Positions 18,610 through 27,534 of a DNA stretch of 64,000 nucleotides are shown here, piece by piece. The notes below the pieces were generated by a model. The model made no database searches. It was not told the origin of the DNA and saw nothing but the letters and a program-made list of their open reading frames with translations. Where the stretch lies: NCBI GenBank assembly GCA_024404675.1, contig JAKSPO010000002.1:1-64000 (forward strand). The letters are read 5' to 3'. Position numbers and translations under genes: made by a program. Origin of the DNA: Lachnospiraceae bacterium. Its GTDB lineage: Bacteria > Bacillota > Clostridia > Lachnospirales > Lachnospiraceae. Within the stretch, counting starts at the first letter, position 1. The number at the start of each line of letters is the position of its first letter.

Positions 18610-19372
18610 GATTCATTCCGCTTTTGAAAACGGCAAAGCATTTATCGCATTTATCACCTGCGGCGACCCGGACCTTGCTACAACGAAGGAGGTTGTTAAG
18701 GAAGCGGTAAGAAACGGCGCAGACCTGATTGAGCTCGGCATTCCCTTCTCCGATCCGACGGCAGAGGGACCGGTTATCCAGGGCGCTAATCTGAGAGCAC
18801 TTTCCGGCGGCGTTACGACCGACTCCGTTTTCGAGCTTGTGAAGGAGCTTCGAAAGGAAGTTTCCGTTCCGCTTGTATTTATGACCTATGCCAATGTGGT
18901 ATTCTCCTACGGAGCCGAGAAGTTTATGGCTAACTGTAAAGAGGTTGGCATCGACGGAATCATCCTTCCCGACCTTCCCTATGAGGAGAAGGAAGAGTTC
19001 CTTCCCGTATGCCATGAATACGGTGTGGACCTGATTTCCCTGATTGCACCGACCTCGGCCAATCGTATCTCCATGATTGCAAAGGAGGCAGAGGGATTTA
19101 TTTACCTCGTATCAAGCCTTGGTGTAACGGGTACCAGAACCGAGATCAAGACGGATCTTGCATCAATCGTTGAAGTGATTCGTGAGAATTCCTCCGTGCC
19201 GTGCGCAATCGGTTTCGGTATTTCGACCCCCGAGCAGGCCAGAAAAATGGCCGACATCGCGGATGGCGCAATTGTCGGCTCGGCAATTATCAAGATTCTT
19301 GAAAAATACGGTAAGGATGCCCCGAAATATGTGGGCGAATACGTGAAATCCATGAAGGATGCTATTCGGTAG
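18602..19372 (+). CDS. trpA: Tryptophan synthase alpha chain
   Basis: A 256-residue TIM-barrel subunit that splits indole-3-glycerol phosphate and channels indole to TrpB. The start inside trpB has GGGGAGGATAT upstream. Catalytic Glu44 in [11 protein letters not shown] is present. The second acid, Asp60 in E. coli (ADGP), is Glu55 here (TAEGP). I believe this variant also occurs in other Clostridia, but could not check. The phosphate site SSLGVTGTR and GFGISTPEQ are intact. Its last 11 bases overlap the stop end of the opposing MATE gene, and no terminator is seen. Confidence 0.96.
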   Translation: MSKIHSAFENGKAFIAFITCGDPDLATTKEVVKEAVRNGADLIELGIPFSDPTAEGPVIQGANLRALSGGVTTDSVFELVKELRKEVSVPLVFMTYANVVFSYGAEKFMANCKEVGIDGIILPDLPYEEKEEFLPVCHEYGVDLISLIAPTSANRISMIAKEAEGFIYLVSSLGVTGTRTEIKTDLASIVEVIRENSSVPCAIGFGISTPEQARKMADIADGAIVGSAIIKILEKYGKDAPKYVGEYVKSMKDAIR

Positions 19373-20756
19373 TTTTCTGCAACGGATTCCATCTTCCCAA
19401 AAGGAAGATGATGAGCATCAGAAGGAAGAGAACAAGGTTGTGGGTGATCATGCAGCTCCAAGCGGCAATCAGTCCGAGTCCCCAGACACGGGTGCAGAGG
19501 AAGGTGCCTAAGATGCGGATTACCCACATGGTTGAGATGCTGCAAAGAAGCGGCTTGATCGTTTCGCCGACACCCTGCATCATGCCCTCCATAATGATGG
19601 ACATGCCGTAGAAGGGCTCGGAAAGCGCAACCATACGAAGCACGAAGGCTCCGAGGCGGATTACGCGGTCGTCCTTTGAGAAGATTCGCATCATATTCGG
19701 TGCGAAGGCGAACAGAAGGCCGCCGGATACAACCATAAGTGCGGTTTCTACGACGAGAGCGGTGCGGGAAAGCTCCTTCATCCGCTTCGAGTCGCGGGCG
19801 CCGAGCGCGTTGCCGGCAAGTGTTGCGGACGCAGTCATCATTCCGTAGCCAGGAATATAGAAGGCGGACTCCACCGTGTTGGCGATGGTATGCGCGGCGA
19901 TGGAAACCTTTCCGAGGGAATTGATCATAGAGGCAAATGCCACATAGCCGAAGGAGGTCACGAAGCGCTGCAGCATGTTCGGCATAGCCACGCGAAGTGC
20001 CGGCAGAAGGATGTCTGCACGCGGGCGCAGGCTCTGTCCCTTCGGGGAGATGAGTGGCTGGCGCCAGAGTGCAACCGTGATGCAGATGCCGCCGAGTGTA
20101 TAGGAGATTGCGCTGGCAATCGCCGCACCGATGACACCCATTCCGATTCCGGGGATGACGATCCGGTGCGAAAGAAGCATATATTCTCTCGTCGGAAAGA
20201 TGAAAAGAATATTTAAAAGGACATTGGATACATTGACGATGATGCCTGCTGCCATCGGTGTTTTCGTATCACCGGCAGCACGAAGCACCGTGCCGAAGAT
20301 TGTAGTGGCGGCGCGGAACAGCATCGGTGTATACAGAATGAAGAAATACAGTGCGGCATCCTTTTGGAGTGATTTCTCCACCTGCATCCAGACAGGGACG
20401 TAGGAGCTGATGCCGAGCGTGAGTGCGGTGAAGAAGATACCGGTGAGAAGCACAACGAAGATCGACTGTGCGGCAACCTCTCTGGCACGCGCCTTGTCGT
20501 CTGAGCCGAGTGCCCGGGCGATGAAGGTCAGAAAGCCAACGCCAAATGCGGAAACCGTGCTTCCGACAAGCCAGTTAACTGTCGTTGTCGCGCCGACCGT
20601 TGCGGTCGCATCCGTACCGAGGGAACCGACCATGGCGGTATCGATATACTGTACAAGTGTCTGCAGAAGCTGCTCTAGCATAGTAGGACCCGCAAGTCGG
20701 AATATGACGCCCACCAGTGCAAGCGAGAAGAGTCGATTGGCTTTTTTGTTCTGCAT
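19362..20756 (-). CDS. MATE family efflux transporter
   Basis: A 464-residue protein, typical for MATE exporters, with about 12 membrane helices in two halves. Family patterns include MLEQLLQTLVQYIDTAMVGSLG near the N-terminus, and IPGYGMMTASATLAGNALGARD at the start of the second half. It is an H+- or Na+-driven exporter of cationic drugs or metabolites; the substrate is unknown. GAAAGGAGC is upstream. It is transcribed against the trp operon, with an 11-base overlap of coding ends. Confidence 0.92.
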   Translation of the reverse strand: MQNKKANRLFSLALVGVIFRLAGPTMLEQLLQTLVQYIDTAMVGSLGTDATATVGATTTVNWLVGSTVSAFGVGFLTFIARALGSDDKARAREVAAQSIFVVLLTGIFFTALTLGISSYVPVWMQVEKSLQKDAALYFFILYTPMLFRAATTIFGTVLRAAGDTKTPMAAGIIVNVSNVLLNILFIFPTREYMLLSHRIVIPGIGMGVIGAAIASAISYTLGGICITVALWRQPLISPKGQSLRPRADILLPALRVAMPNMLQRFVTSFGYVAFASMINSLGKVSIAAHTIANTVESAFYIPGYGMMTASATLAGNALGARDSKRMKELSRTALVVETALMVVSGGLLFAFAPNMMRIFSKDDRVIRLGAFVLRMVALSEPFYGMSIIMEGMMQGVGETIKPLLCSISTMWVIRILGTFLCTRVWGLGLIAAWSCMITHNLVLFLLMLIIFLLGRWNPLQKTTE

Positions 20757-20892
20757 GAGGGCGCTCCTTTCTTTTCATCCGAGAAACTTCTTTGTAGCGG
20801 TATTGAAGACATCATATTGCATTTTCCGGGAAAATACAAGGCGGATTCCTTCGAATACAGCGAATGATGCCTTGTTTTCGGTCGGTTTGCAC

Positions 20893-20921
20893 TTGACAGA
20901 TGGGCGACAAAAAGTTATACT
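20893..20921 (+). promoter_or_regulatory. Promoter of the aromatic (shikimate) operon
   Basis: TTGACA, an exact 17-base spacer, then TATACT. The predicted start site near 20928 leaves about 65 bases before the leader-peptide start codon. Confidence 0.85.
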
Positions 20922-20992
20922 AATGCACAATGAAAATATTATATCCGTTCGGCACAGCCGCGGATATATGCGAAAAGGAACCACACTGACTT

Positions 20993-21055
20993 ATGAAGAA
21001 CACCACGAGCTTTTACTTTAGCTACTTTTACTTTCTTTACTTTAGCTCTAAGTAA
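20993..21055 (+). CDS. Phe/Tyr-rich leader peptide of the aromatic operon
   Basis: A 20-codon ORF: MKNTTS, then FYFSYFYFLYF, then SSK and TAA. Five Phe (all TTT) and four Tyr (all TAC) codons fall in an 11-codon run. AAAGGAA lies 12 bases upstream, a rather long spacing. It is too short for routine gene calling. Position, composition and the RNA structures just downstream make it a transcription-attenuation leader like PheL. Slow Phe or Tyr decoding would stall the ribosome before the stop codon. Product inferred to have no function beyond control. Confidence 0.85.
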   Translation: MKNTTSFYFSYFYFLYFSSK

Positions 21056-21134
21056 GGATAATTTGTGGTGCAAATCTTTGTGAGAAATTCATGAATTCCA
21101 ATGCGGCACAGATTATCCTGAGCCGCTTTTTTTT
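21055..21134 (+). promoter_or_regulatory. Attenuator: mutually exclusive antiterminator and terminator
   Basis: Antiterminator: 21055-21067 pairs with 21107-21119 over 13 bp with one G-U. Its 5' arm begins at the last base of the leader stop codon. Terminator: 21103-21110 pairs with 21119-21126 (8 bp, one mismatch), followed by eight T (21127-21134). The two share 21107-21110 and 21119, so only one can form. A ribosome at the stop codon covers the 5' antiterminator arm and gives termination. A ribosome stalled on Phe/Tyr codons leaves it free and gives read-through. Confidence 0.85.
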
Positions 21135-21181
21135 CGCATTGCGGGATTTCCCTTTAATGCAGAACTACGGAGGATGAGAGA

Positions 21182-22183
21182 ATGATTATCGTATTAAAGC
21201 AGAATGTAGAGGCTGACAGACAGGAGCAGCTGATTGATTGGTTCAAGGGACTCGGACTCGGTGTCCATGTTTCCGACGGCCAGTACCAGACCGTTTTGGG
21301 TCTTGTCGGCGATACCAGCAAGGTTGATTCCGATCTTGTGGCAAGCCTTGATATTGTTGATTCGGTTAAGCGTGTTACGGAGACCTTCAAATGTGCAAAC
21401 CGTAAGTTCCATCCCGATGATACCGTGATTACGGTTCGCGACGTAAAGCTTGGCGGCGGGCATTTTGCTACGATTGCAGGCCCGTGCTCTGTTGAGTCCG
21501 AGGAGCAGATTGTCGGCATTGCGAAGGCAGTTAAGGCAGCCGGAGCGGATATGCTTCGCGGCGGCGCATTCAAGCCCAGAACCTCCCCGTATGATTTCCA
21601 GGGACTGAAGGCCGAGGGTATCGAGCTTCTGAAGATTGCACGTCAGGAGACCGGCCTTCCGATTGTTACCGAAATTATGAATATCACTGACCTTCCGCTT
21701 TTCGACGATGTCGATGTTTTGCAGGTCGGTGCGAGAAATACGCAGAACTTCGACCTTCTGAAGGAGCTTGGCCGTACCAACAAGCCGATCCTTCTGAAGC
21801 GTGGTATCGCCGGCACGCTTAAGGAGCTTCTGATGAGCGCCGAGTACATTATGGCGAACGGCAACGAGAATGTAATTCTTTGCGAGCGCGGTATTCGTAC
21901 CTACAGCGATTATTTCAGAAATACACTTGATCTTTCTGCTGTTCCGATGCTCCACGAGCTGTCCCATCTTCCGGTTATCGTTGACCCGAGCCACGCAACC
22001 GGTATGGCACGAATGGTACCGCAGATGGCACTTGCCGCTACCGCAGCCGGTGCGGATGGCCTGATTATCGAGGTTCACAATGACCCGCCGCACGCACTTT
22101 GCGACGGCGCACAGTCTCTTCGTCCGGAGGATTTTGCTAAGCTCGCCGGAAAGATTAAAACCGTAAGGGAGGCAATCAGATGA
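21182..22183 (+). CDS. aroF: 3-deoxy-7-phosphoheptulonate (DAHP) synthase, type I-beta with N-terminal regulatory domain
   Basis: A 333-residue protein. It condenses PEP and erythrose-4-phosphate, the first shikimate step. Residues 1-65 are a ferredoxin-like/ACT-like domain ([20 protein letters not shown]), as in the Thermotoga enzyme, where it confers feedback inhibition by Tyr/Phe. The barrel holds [71 protein letters not shown], and DPSHATG. ACGGAGGATG precedes the start. First structural gene after the attenuator; it overlaps tyrA (ATGA). Confidence 0.96.
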   Translation: MIIVLKQNVEADRQEQLIDWFKGLGLGVHVSDGQYQTVLGLVGDTSKVDSDLVASLDIVDSVKRVTETFKCANRKFHPDDTVITVRDVKLGGGHFATIAGPCSVESEEQIVGIAKAVKAAGADMLRGGAFKPRTSPYDFQGLKAEGIELLKIARQETGLPIVTEIMNITDLPLFDDVDVLQVGARNTQNFDLLKELGRTNKPILLKRGIAGTLKELLMSAEYIMANGNENVILCERGIRTYSDYFRNTLDLSAVPMLHELSHLPVIVDPSHATGMARMVPQMALAATAAGADGLIIEVHNDPPHALCDGAQSLRPEDFAKLAGKIKTVREAIR

Positions 22184-23010
22184 TAGTCGGAATCGTAGGT
22201 CTTGGACTGATCGGAGGCTCCTTTGCGAAAGCCTACAGCAGAGCGGGACATGAAGTATGTGCATTTGACACAGATGAATCGATATTGAATTTTGCTAAGC
22301 TGAGCGGTGCGGTGCACGGGGTATTGGATGATGCGAAGATTCCTACCTGCGACCTGATTCTAATCTGTACCTATCCGCAGGCGGCACTTACGTACCTCGA
22401 GGAGAAGGGCCCGATCTTCGGACCGTACCCATTCGTCATCGACTGCTGCGGAACGAAGCAGAATGTGGTTGAGAAGGGCTTTGCGTTAGCAAGGCAGTAT
22501 GGATTTTCCTATCTTGGCGGACATCCGATGGCCGGTACACAGTATTCCGGCTTCAAATATGCGAACGCAGACCTCTTTAAGGGAGCACCGATGGTTATTG
22601 TTCCGGAGAAGAACGATGATATCTCCTGTCTTGACTATGTAAAACAGCTTCTTGAGCCGGCCGGCTTCGGAAGATATACCATTACCACCGCGGCACAGCA
22701 CGATCAGGTTATCGCATTTACCTCTCAGCTGGCGCATGTTGTTTCCAATGCATACGTGAAGAGTCCGACGGCGAAGCTGCACACCGGCATGTCGGCCGGA
22801 AGCTACAAGGATATGACCCGTGTAGCGTGGCTGAATCCGGAGATGTGGTGTCAGCTTTTCTTAGATAATGACGAATACCTTGTAAGAGAGATTGATATTC
22901 TGATGGCGAATCTCGCAGAGTACAAGGAAGCAATCGTAAATAAGGACCGGGCAAGGCTTACAAAGCTTCTTGCTGACGGTCGTAAATGCAAAGAGGAGGT
23001 AGACGGTTGA
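22180..23010 (+). CDS. tyrA: Prephenate dehydrogenase
   Basis: A 276-residue protein without a chorismate mutase or ACT domain. It oxidatively decarboxylates prephenate to 4-hydroxyphenylpyruvate using NAD(P)+. N-terminal Rossmann loop VGLGLIGGSFAKAY; catalytic region GGHPMAGTQYSGF with the key His; helical dimer domain with HDQVIAFTSQLAHVVS. Mutase activity must come from PheA downstream. Starts within the aroF stop and shares a TGATG junction with aroB. Confidence 0.95.
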   Translation: MIVGIVGLGLIGGSFAKAYSRAGHEVCAFDTDESILNFAKLSGAVHGVLDDAKIPTCDLILICTYPQAALTYLEEKGPIFGPYPFVIDCCGTKQNVVEKGFALARQYGFSYLGGHPMAGTQYSGFKYANADLFKGAPMVIVPEKNDDISCLDYVKQLLEPAGFGRYTITTAAQHDQVIAFTSQLAHVVSNAYVKSPTAKLHTGMSAGSYKDMTRVAWLNPEMWCQLFLDNDEYLVREIDILMANLAEYKEAIVNKDRARLTKLLADGRKCKEEVDG

Positions 23011-24068
23011 TGAGATCCGTTACCGTAAAGGCAGGTAAAAAATACGAAGTATTGATTGGAACCGGCATCCTTGATTCTGTTTCGGAGCTGATTGCCGGTG
23101 TGACAAAGACGAAGCATGTCATTGTGGTATCCGATGATAATGTATATCCTTTGTACGGGCAGACGGTTGTGAAGAAGCTTGAGGATGACGGCTATCAGGT
23201 AGAGCGGTTTGTATTCCCGCACGGAGAGGCAAGCAAGAACCTCAGCGTATTTGGCGAGCTGCAGGAGAAGATGTGTGACGCGCATCTTTCAAGAGAGGAC
23301 CTTCTGATTGCGGTTGGCGGAGGTGTTGTCGGTGATCTTGCCGGCTTTGCCGCTGCAACCTACCAGCGCGGAATCCCCTTTGTGCAGATTCCGACCACGC
23401 TTCTTGCGGCTGTTGACTCCTCCGTTGGCGGAAAGACGGCGGTTGACCTCCCGAACGGAAAGAATCAGGTCGGCTGTTTTTATCAGCCGTCACTTGTCAT
23501 CTGTGATCCGGCAACTCTTGCGACCTTACCGGATACCGAGTATCGAAACGGCTGTGCAGAGATCATCAAATACGGCGTGCTTGACAGTGAGGAGCTTTTT
23601 GAGAAGATTCTTCAGAAGCCTGTCTGCGAGCAGTACGAGGAGATCATCGAGCGCTGCGTCTCCATCAAGCGTGATTACGTTGAGGAGGATGAGTTTGATC
23701 GCGGCAAGAGAATGCTTTTAAACTACGGTCACACGATTGCGCACGCAATTGAAGCCTGCAGCAGATATGAGATTCCGCACGGTCAGGCAGTTGCCATCGG
23801 TATGGTTATGATTACAAAGGCTTCGGCAGCCAAGGGTCTTTGCGATCCCGAGCTTGCGAAGCGCGTTGAGAATATTGTTCGTGCCTACGGACTCCCCTAT
23901 GAGACCGGTTTTGCGAAGGAAGACCTGAGCGAAGCAGGTATGGCCGACAAGAAGAACACCTCGGATTCCGTAAGACTGGTTATTCCGGAGGCGATTGGAG
24001 GCTGTACGGTCAGAAGAATCCCCAGAGCTGAATTCATCTCCTGGCTTCAGGAAGGAGGCGCCGTATGA
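23010..24068 (+). CDS. aroB: 3-dehydroquinate synthase
   Basis: A 352-residue NAD- and Zn/Co-dependent cyclase converting DAHP to 3-dehydroquinate. Motifs are FPHGEASKNLSVFGEL, AVGGGVVGDLAGFAAATYQRG, PTTLLAAVDSSVGGKTAVDLP, the metal-site Glu in NGCAEIIKYGVL, and the metal histidines in LLNYGHTIAHAIEA and HGQAVAIGM. The ATG overlapping the tyrA stop has AGAGGAGGT upstream; an in-frame start 24 bases earlier has none. Confidence 0.97.
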   Translation: MRSVTVKAGKKYEVLIGTGILDSVSELIAGVTKTKHVIVVSDDNVYPLYGQTVVKKLEDDGYQVERFVFPHGEASKNLSVFGELQEKMCDAHLSREDLLIAVGGGVVGDLAGFAAATYQRGIPFVQIPTTLLAAVDSSVGGKTAVDLPNGKNQVGCFYQPSLVICDPATLATLPDTEYRNGCAEIIKYGVLDSEELFEKILQKPVCEQYEEIIERCVSIKRDYVEEDEFDRGKRMLLNYGHTIAHAIEACSRYEIPHGQAVAIGMVMITKASAAKGLCDPELAKRVENIVRAYGLPYETGFAKEDLSEAGMADKKNTSDSVRLVIPEAIGGCTVRRIPRAEFISWLQEGGAV

Positions 24069-25318
24069 TCAAGACGCTTCAGGGCGGTATGAGAACCGGT
24101 GCGGTTGCAATCCCGGCTTCGAAATCATTTGCCCATAGAATCCTGATCTGCGCAGCGCTTTCGGATGAGGCGAGCACGGTCAGCTGTGACGGAATCTCCA
24201 AGGATATTGCCGCTACGATGAAATGTCTTTCGGCACTTGGTGCGAATTTCGAGCAGAAGGACGGCAATACCATTCTTGTTACGCCCGGCAGACCGGACGG
24301 ACCGGAAACCAGACATATGTACTGCGGAGAGAGCGGCTCGACACTTCGCTTTCTGCTTCCGCTTTCCGCTGCACTCGGTGCGGATGTGGAATTTCACATG
24401 GAGGGACTGCTTTCAAAGCGCCCGCATAAGGAGCTGATTGAGCAGCTTGAGCTGCACGGTGTTCGCATCTGTCAGGAGGGCGACATCTTAAAATGCAAGG
24501 GACAGCTTGCACCCGGCGAATATGTCATTCCGGGCGGGGTATCGTCCCAGTTTATATCCGGACTTCTCTTTGCGCTTCCGTTACTTGCGGGCGAGAGCAG
24601 AATTCGGATCGTCGGCAGAATGGAGTCGGCTGCGTATGTTACGATGACGGAGCAGGCGATTAAGAAGGCCGGGATTACATTTGTCCGGGAGGGCGATACG
24701 TATATCGTTCCAGGAAACCAGCGCTACCATGTGTCGGCAGCCTTGACAGTCGAGAGAGACTGGTCCAACGCAGCGTTCTTCCTTTGCCTCGGCGGACTTT
24801 CCGAGAAGGGTGTTCTGGTGCGCGGCATGGATCCCGAATCCAGCCAGGGTGACCGTAAGATCATCGATGTGATTCGTGGCTTTGGTGCTTCGGTGGAATA
24901 TACGAACGGTGATTACCTTGTGAAAAAGGGCAATATGGTACCGCAGGTTATCGATGCATCAGAGATTCCCGATCTGGTACCGGTTATCAGCGTGTTTGCG
25001 CTCGGTGCGGTTGGCGATACTAAAATTGTGAATGCAGCAAGACTTCGCTTCAAGGAGTCGGACCGCCTACAGTCAACGGCGGCGCTAATCAACGCACTCG
25101 GCGGCAAAGCAGAGGAAACCGAGGACGGACTTGTAATCCACGGAACCGGAGCACTACGTGATGGAACGGTTGATCCGGTCAATGACCACCGAATCGCGAT
25201 GGCAGCAGCTGTTGCGGCAAGCCTTTGTGACGGAACGGTCACGGTTACGGATGCGGAATGCGTACAGAAATCCTATCCCGCTTTCTGGGATGACTTTGGA
25301 AGTATGGAGGTTATGTAA
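24065..25318 (+). CDS. aroA: 3-phosphoshikimate 1-carboxyvinyltransferase (EPSP synthase)
   Basis: A 417-residue protein. It transfers enolpyruvyl from PEP to shikimate-3-phosphate. Visible sites are PASKSFAHRILICAAL (Lys-Ser-Arg), GESGSTLRFLLPL (the loop that sets glyphosate class), SSQFISGLLFALPLL, VERDWSNAAFFL, LRFKESDRLQS, and VNDHRIAMAAAVAA. GGAAGGAGG is upstream. The 4-base overlap with aroB and the 1-base overlap with aroC show tight coupling. Confidence 0.97.
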   Translation: MIKTLQGGMRTGAVAIPASKSFAHRILICAALSDEASTVSCDGISKDIAATMKCLSALGANFEQKDGNTILVTPGRPDGPETRHMYCGESGSTLRFLLPLSAALGADVEFHMEGLLSKRPHKELIEQLELHGVRICQEGDILKCKGQLAPGEYVIPGGVSSQFISGLLFALPLLAGESRIRIVGRMESAAYVTMTEQAIKKAGITFVREGDTYIVPGNQRYHVSAALTVERDWSNAAFFLCLGGLSEKGVLVRGMDPESSQGDRKIIDVIRGFGASVEYTNGDYLVKKGNMVPQVIDASEIPDLVPVISVFALGAVGDTKIVNAARLRFKESDRLQSTAALINALGGKAEETEDGLVIHGTGALRDGTVDPVNDHRIAMAAAVAASLCDGTVTVTDAECVQKSYPAFWDDFGSMEVM

Positions 25319-26385
25319 TGGGAAGTGTATACGGCGAGAACATAAGACTTACCATCTTCGGTCAGTCCCATTCTCCGGCAATCGGTGTGACGGTTGACGG
25401 AATCCCTGCGGGGGAGCATATCGATATGGAGGAGCTTCGGGCATTTCTCTCAAGACGTGCACCCGGGCAGAATGCTTATTCGACGGCGAGAAAGGAAGCG
25501 GATCTTCCCGAATTTGTCGGCGGCCTTTTTGAAGGAGTGACCTGCGGCGCACCGCTTGCGGCAATTATTCGCAATACGGATACCCGCTCCGGGGATTATT
25601 CCAATCTGAAGACCGTGCCGAGACCCGGTCATGCCGATTATGTTGCTTCCGTCAAATACGGCGGCCATCAGGACTATACCGGCGGCGGGCATTTCTCCGG
25701 AAGACTTACCGCACCGCTTTGCATCGCAGGTGGTGTGATGAAGCAGTTCCTTGCGGCGCAGGGAATTCAGATCATATCAAGAATCGCTGCAATCGGCGGC
25801 GTTTCCGATAACGGCGCGCTGACAGAATCCACTGCGGAGAAGGAATTCCCGGTTGTGGATGATGTACAGGGTGAGAAGATGCGTGCAAGAATCGCTGAGA
25901 TGCGCGAGCAGGGCGATTCCGTCGGCGGCATCGTGGAATGTACGGTGCTCGGCCTCCCCGTGGGACTCGGAGATCCGATGTTCGGCGGCATGGAGAATCG
26001 TCTTGCACAGATTATCTTCGGAATTCCTGCGGTTAAGGGATTGGAATTCGGAACCGGCTTCGGCGTTGCGGAGCTTCTCGGAAGTGAGAACAACGACGAT
26101 TTTATTATGGACAACGGTGTGGTGAAGACAGAAACCAATCATTGCGGTGGTATCCTTGGCGGAATCACTAATGGAATGCCGCTTACCTTCCGCGTGGCCT
26201 TTAAGCCGACCCCTTCCATCGCAAAGGTTCAGAAAAGTGTAAATCTTTTGGAAGGACAGGCAGAGGATCTGGTTGTTCGCGGCCGTCACGATCCCTGTAT
26301 CGTTCCGCGTGCGGTGCCGTGCGTGGAGGCAGCGGCAGCAATTGCCGTATATGATGCATTGTTGGGAAGAAGAAAGGAGAATTAG
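25318..26385 (+). CDS. aroC: Chorismate synthase
   Basis: A 355-residue reduced-FMN-dependent enzyme that makes chorismate from EPSP. Motifs are IRLTIFGQSHSPAIGV, SRRAPGQNAYSTARKEAD, RPGHADYVASVKYGGHQDYTGGGHFSGRLTA, DSVGGIVECTVLGLPVGLGDPMF, NHCGGILGGITNGMPL, and GRHDPCIVPRAVPC-type RGRHDPCIVPRAV. It starts at TAATG on the aroA stop. This is the branch point feeding the trp operon and pheA/tyrA. Confidence 0.97.
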   Translation: MGSVYGENIRLTIFGQSHSPAIGVTVDGIPAGEHIDMEELRAFLSRRAPGQNAYSTARKEADLPEFVGGLFEGVTCGAPLAAIIRNTDTRSGDYSNLKTVPRPGHADYVASVKYGGHQDYTGGGHFSGRLTAPLCIAGGVMKQFLAAQGIQIISRIAAIGGVSDNGALTESTAEKEFPVVDDVQGEKMRARIAEMREQGDSVGGIVECTVLGLPVGLGDPMFGGMENRLAQIIFGIPAVKGLEFGTGFGVAELLGSENNDDFIMDNGVVKTETNHCGGILGGITNGMPLTFRVAFKPTPSIAKVQKSVNLLEGQAEDLVVRGRHDPCIVPRAVPCVEAAAAIAVYDALLGRRKEN

Positions 26386-26390
26386 TAGTT

Positions 26391-27533
26391 ATGGGTATGA
26401 ATGAATTGCGTCAGGAAATTGACAGAATTGATGAGCAGATGATCCGCCTTTTTGCGGAGCGTATGGACGTGGCAACCAGAATCGGCCAGTATAAGAAGGA
26501 GAATAACCTTCCTGTGCTTGATTTGAGCCGCGAGAAGGAAAAGATTCTAAATGTTATCGATCAGTCTCCGGAGCATTTGAAGGAGTTTACCCCCCTTCTG
26601 TTCTCGCTTCTTTTCGAAATCAGCAGAAATCAGCAGAGCCGTCTGTGCGGTCTCGACGGTGAGATTGCAAGTGCAATCAAGAAGTCGATCGAAACCACTC
26701 CGCAGATCTTCCCGGACAACGTATCCGTTGCCTGCCAGGGTATCGCCGGTGCAAACTCTCAGGCAGCCTGTGAGAAGCTGTTCCGTTACCCGAGAACCTT
26801 CTTCTGCTCCTCCTTTGAGGCTGTTTTCTCCGCAATCGAGAACGGACTTTGCGCATACGGTGTGATTCCGCTTGAGAACAGCAGTGCAGGTTCCGTAAAC
26901 CTTGTATATGACCAGATGATGCGTCGTCATTTCTACATTGTACGTAGTATTCGTCTGAAGATTAGCCACAATCTTCTGGTTAAGCCCGGCGTTAAGCTTG
27001 AGAATATCCGCGAGATTTATTCTCACGAACAGGCTTTGAATCAGTGCTCCGTATATCTTTCCAAGCTGAAAAATGTACGCGTGATTCCTTGCGAGAATAC
27101 CGCTGTCGCTGCAAAAATGGTAGCGGAGAGCGACCGCGATGATATCGCAGCAATCGCATCCGAGCAGTGCATTAAGCAGTATGGTCTGAACTGCCTTGAA
27201 GAGTCCATTCAGAATGTTGACAATAACTATACCAGATTTATCTGCATTGCAAAGAACCTCGAGATCTATCCCGGTGCAAACCGTACCAGCCTTATGATGA
27301 CGCTGCCTCACGAGCAGGGTTCCCTTTTCAAGGTGCTTTCGAAGTTTTATTCGCTCGGAATCAACCTGAATAAGCTCGAGAGCCGTCCGCTCCCGAATAA
27401 GGAGTTTGAGTTTATGTTCTACTTCGATCTGGATACGCCGGTATATTCCCCGAACCTTCTTCAGGTAATCGAGGAATTGAAGACCTCCTGCGATTTCTTC
27501 CAGTATCTTGGAAGCTACAGCGAGGTAATCTAG
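26391..27533 (+). CDS. pheA: Bifunctional chorismate mutase / prephenate dehydratase (P-protein)
   Basis: A 380-residue protein. Residues 1-88 are an AroQ-type chorismate mutase (LRQEIDRIDEQMIRLFAERM, VLDLSREKEKI). About 105-285 is prephenate dehydratase (GANSQAACEKLF, GVIPLENSSAGSVN, then the catalytic YTRF near residue 281). The C-terminal ACT domain contains the Phe-binding ESRP motif (near residue 330, KLESRPLPNKEFEFMFYFDLD region). It makes phenylpyruvate and also prephenate for TyrA, and ESRP predicts feedback inhibition by Phe. GAAAGGAGAA is upstream; an ATG two codons in is an alternative start. Confidence 0.96.
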   Translation: MGMNELRQEIDRIDEQMIRLFAERMDVATRIGQYKKENNLPVLDLSREKEKILNVIDQSPEHLKEFTPLLFSLLFEISRNQQSRLCGLDGEIASAIKKSIETTPQIFPDNVSVACQGIAGANSQAACEKLFRYPRTFFCSSFEAVFSAIENGLCAYGVIPLENSSAGSVNLVYDQMMRRHFYIVRSIRLKISHNLLVKPGVKLENIREIYSHEQALNQCSVYLSKLKNVRVIPCENTAVAAKMVAESDRDDIAAIASEQCIKQYGLNCLEESIQNVDNNYTRFICIAKNLEIYPGANRTSLMMTLPHEQGSLFKVLSKFYSLGINLNKLESRPLPNKEFEFMFYFDLDTPVYSPNLLQVIEELKTSCDFFQYLGSYSEVI

Positions 27534-27534
27534 T

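Noticed and set aside
20968-21021. A second leader ORF starting at 20968
   Set aside because: It ends in LLL without regulatory codons that fit the downstream genes, and its stop does not align with the antiterminator arm.
21194-22264. Long minus-strand reading frame of 356 codons opposite aroF
   Set aside because: The plus strand encodes a full DAHP synthase. The antisense frame shows no known motif and has no ribosome site or promoter.
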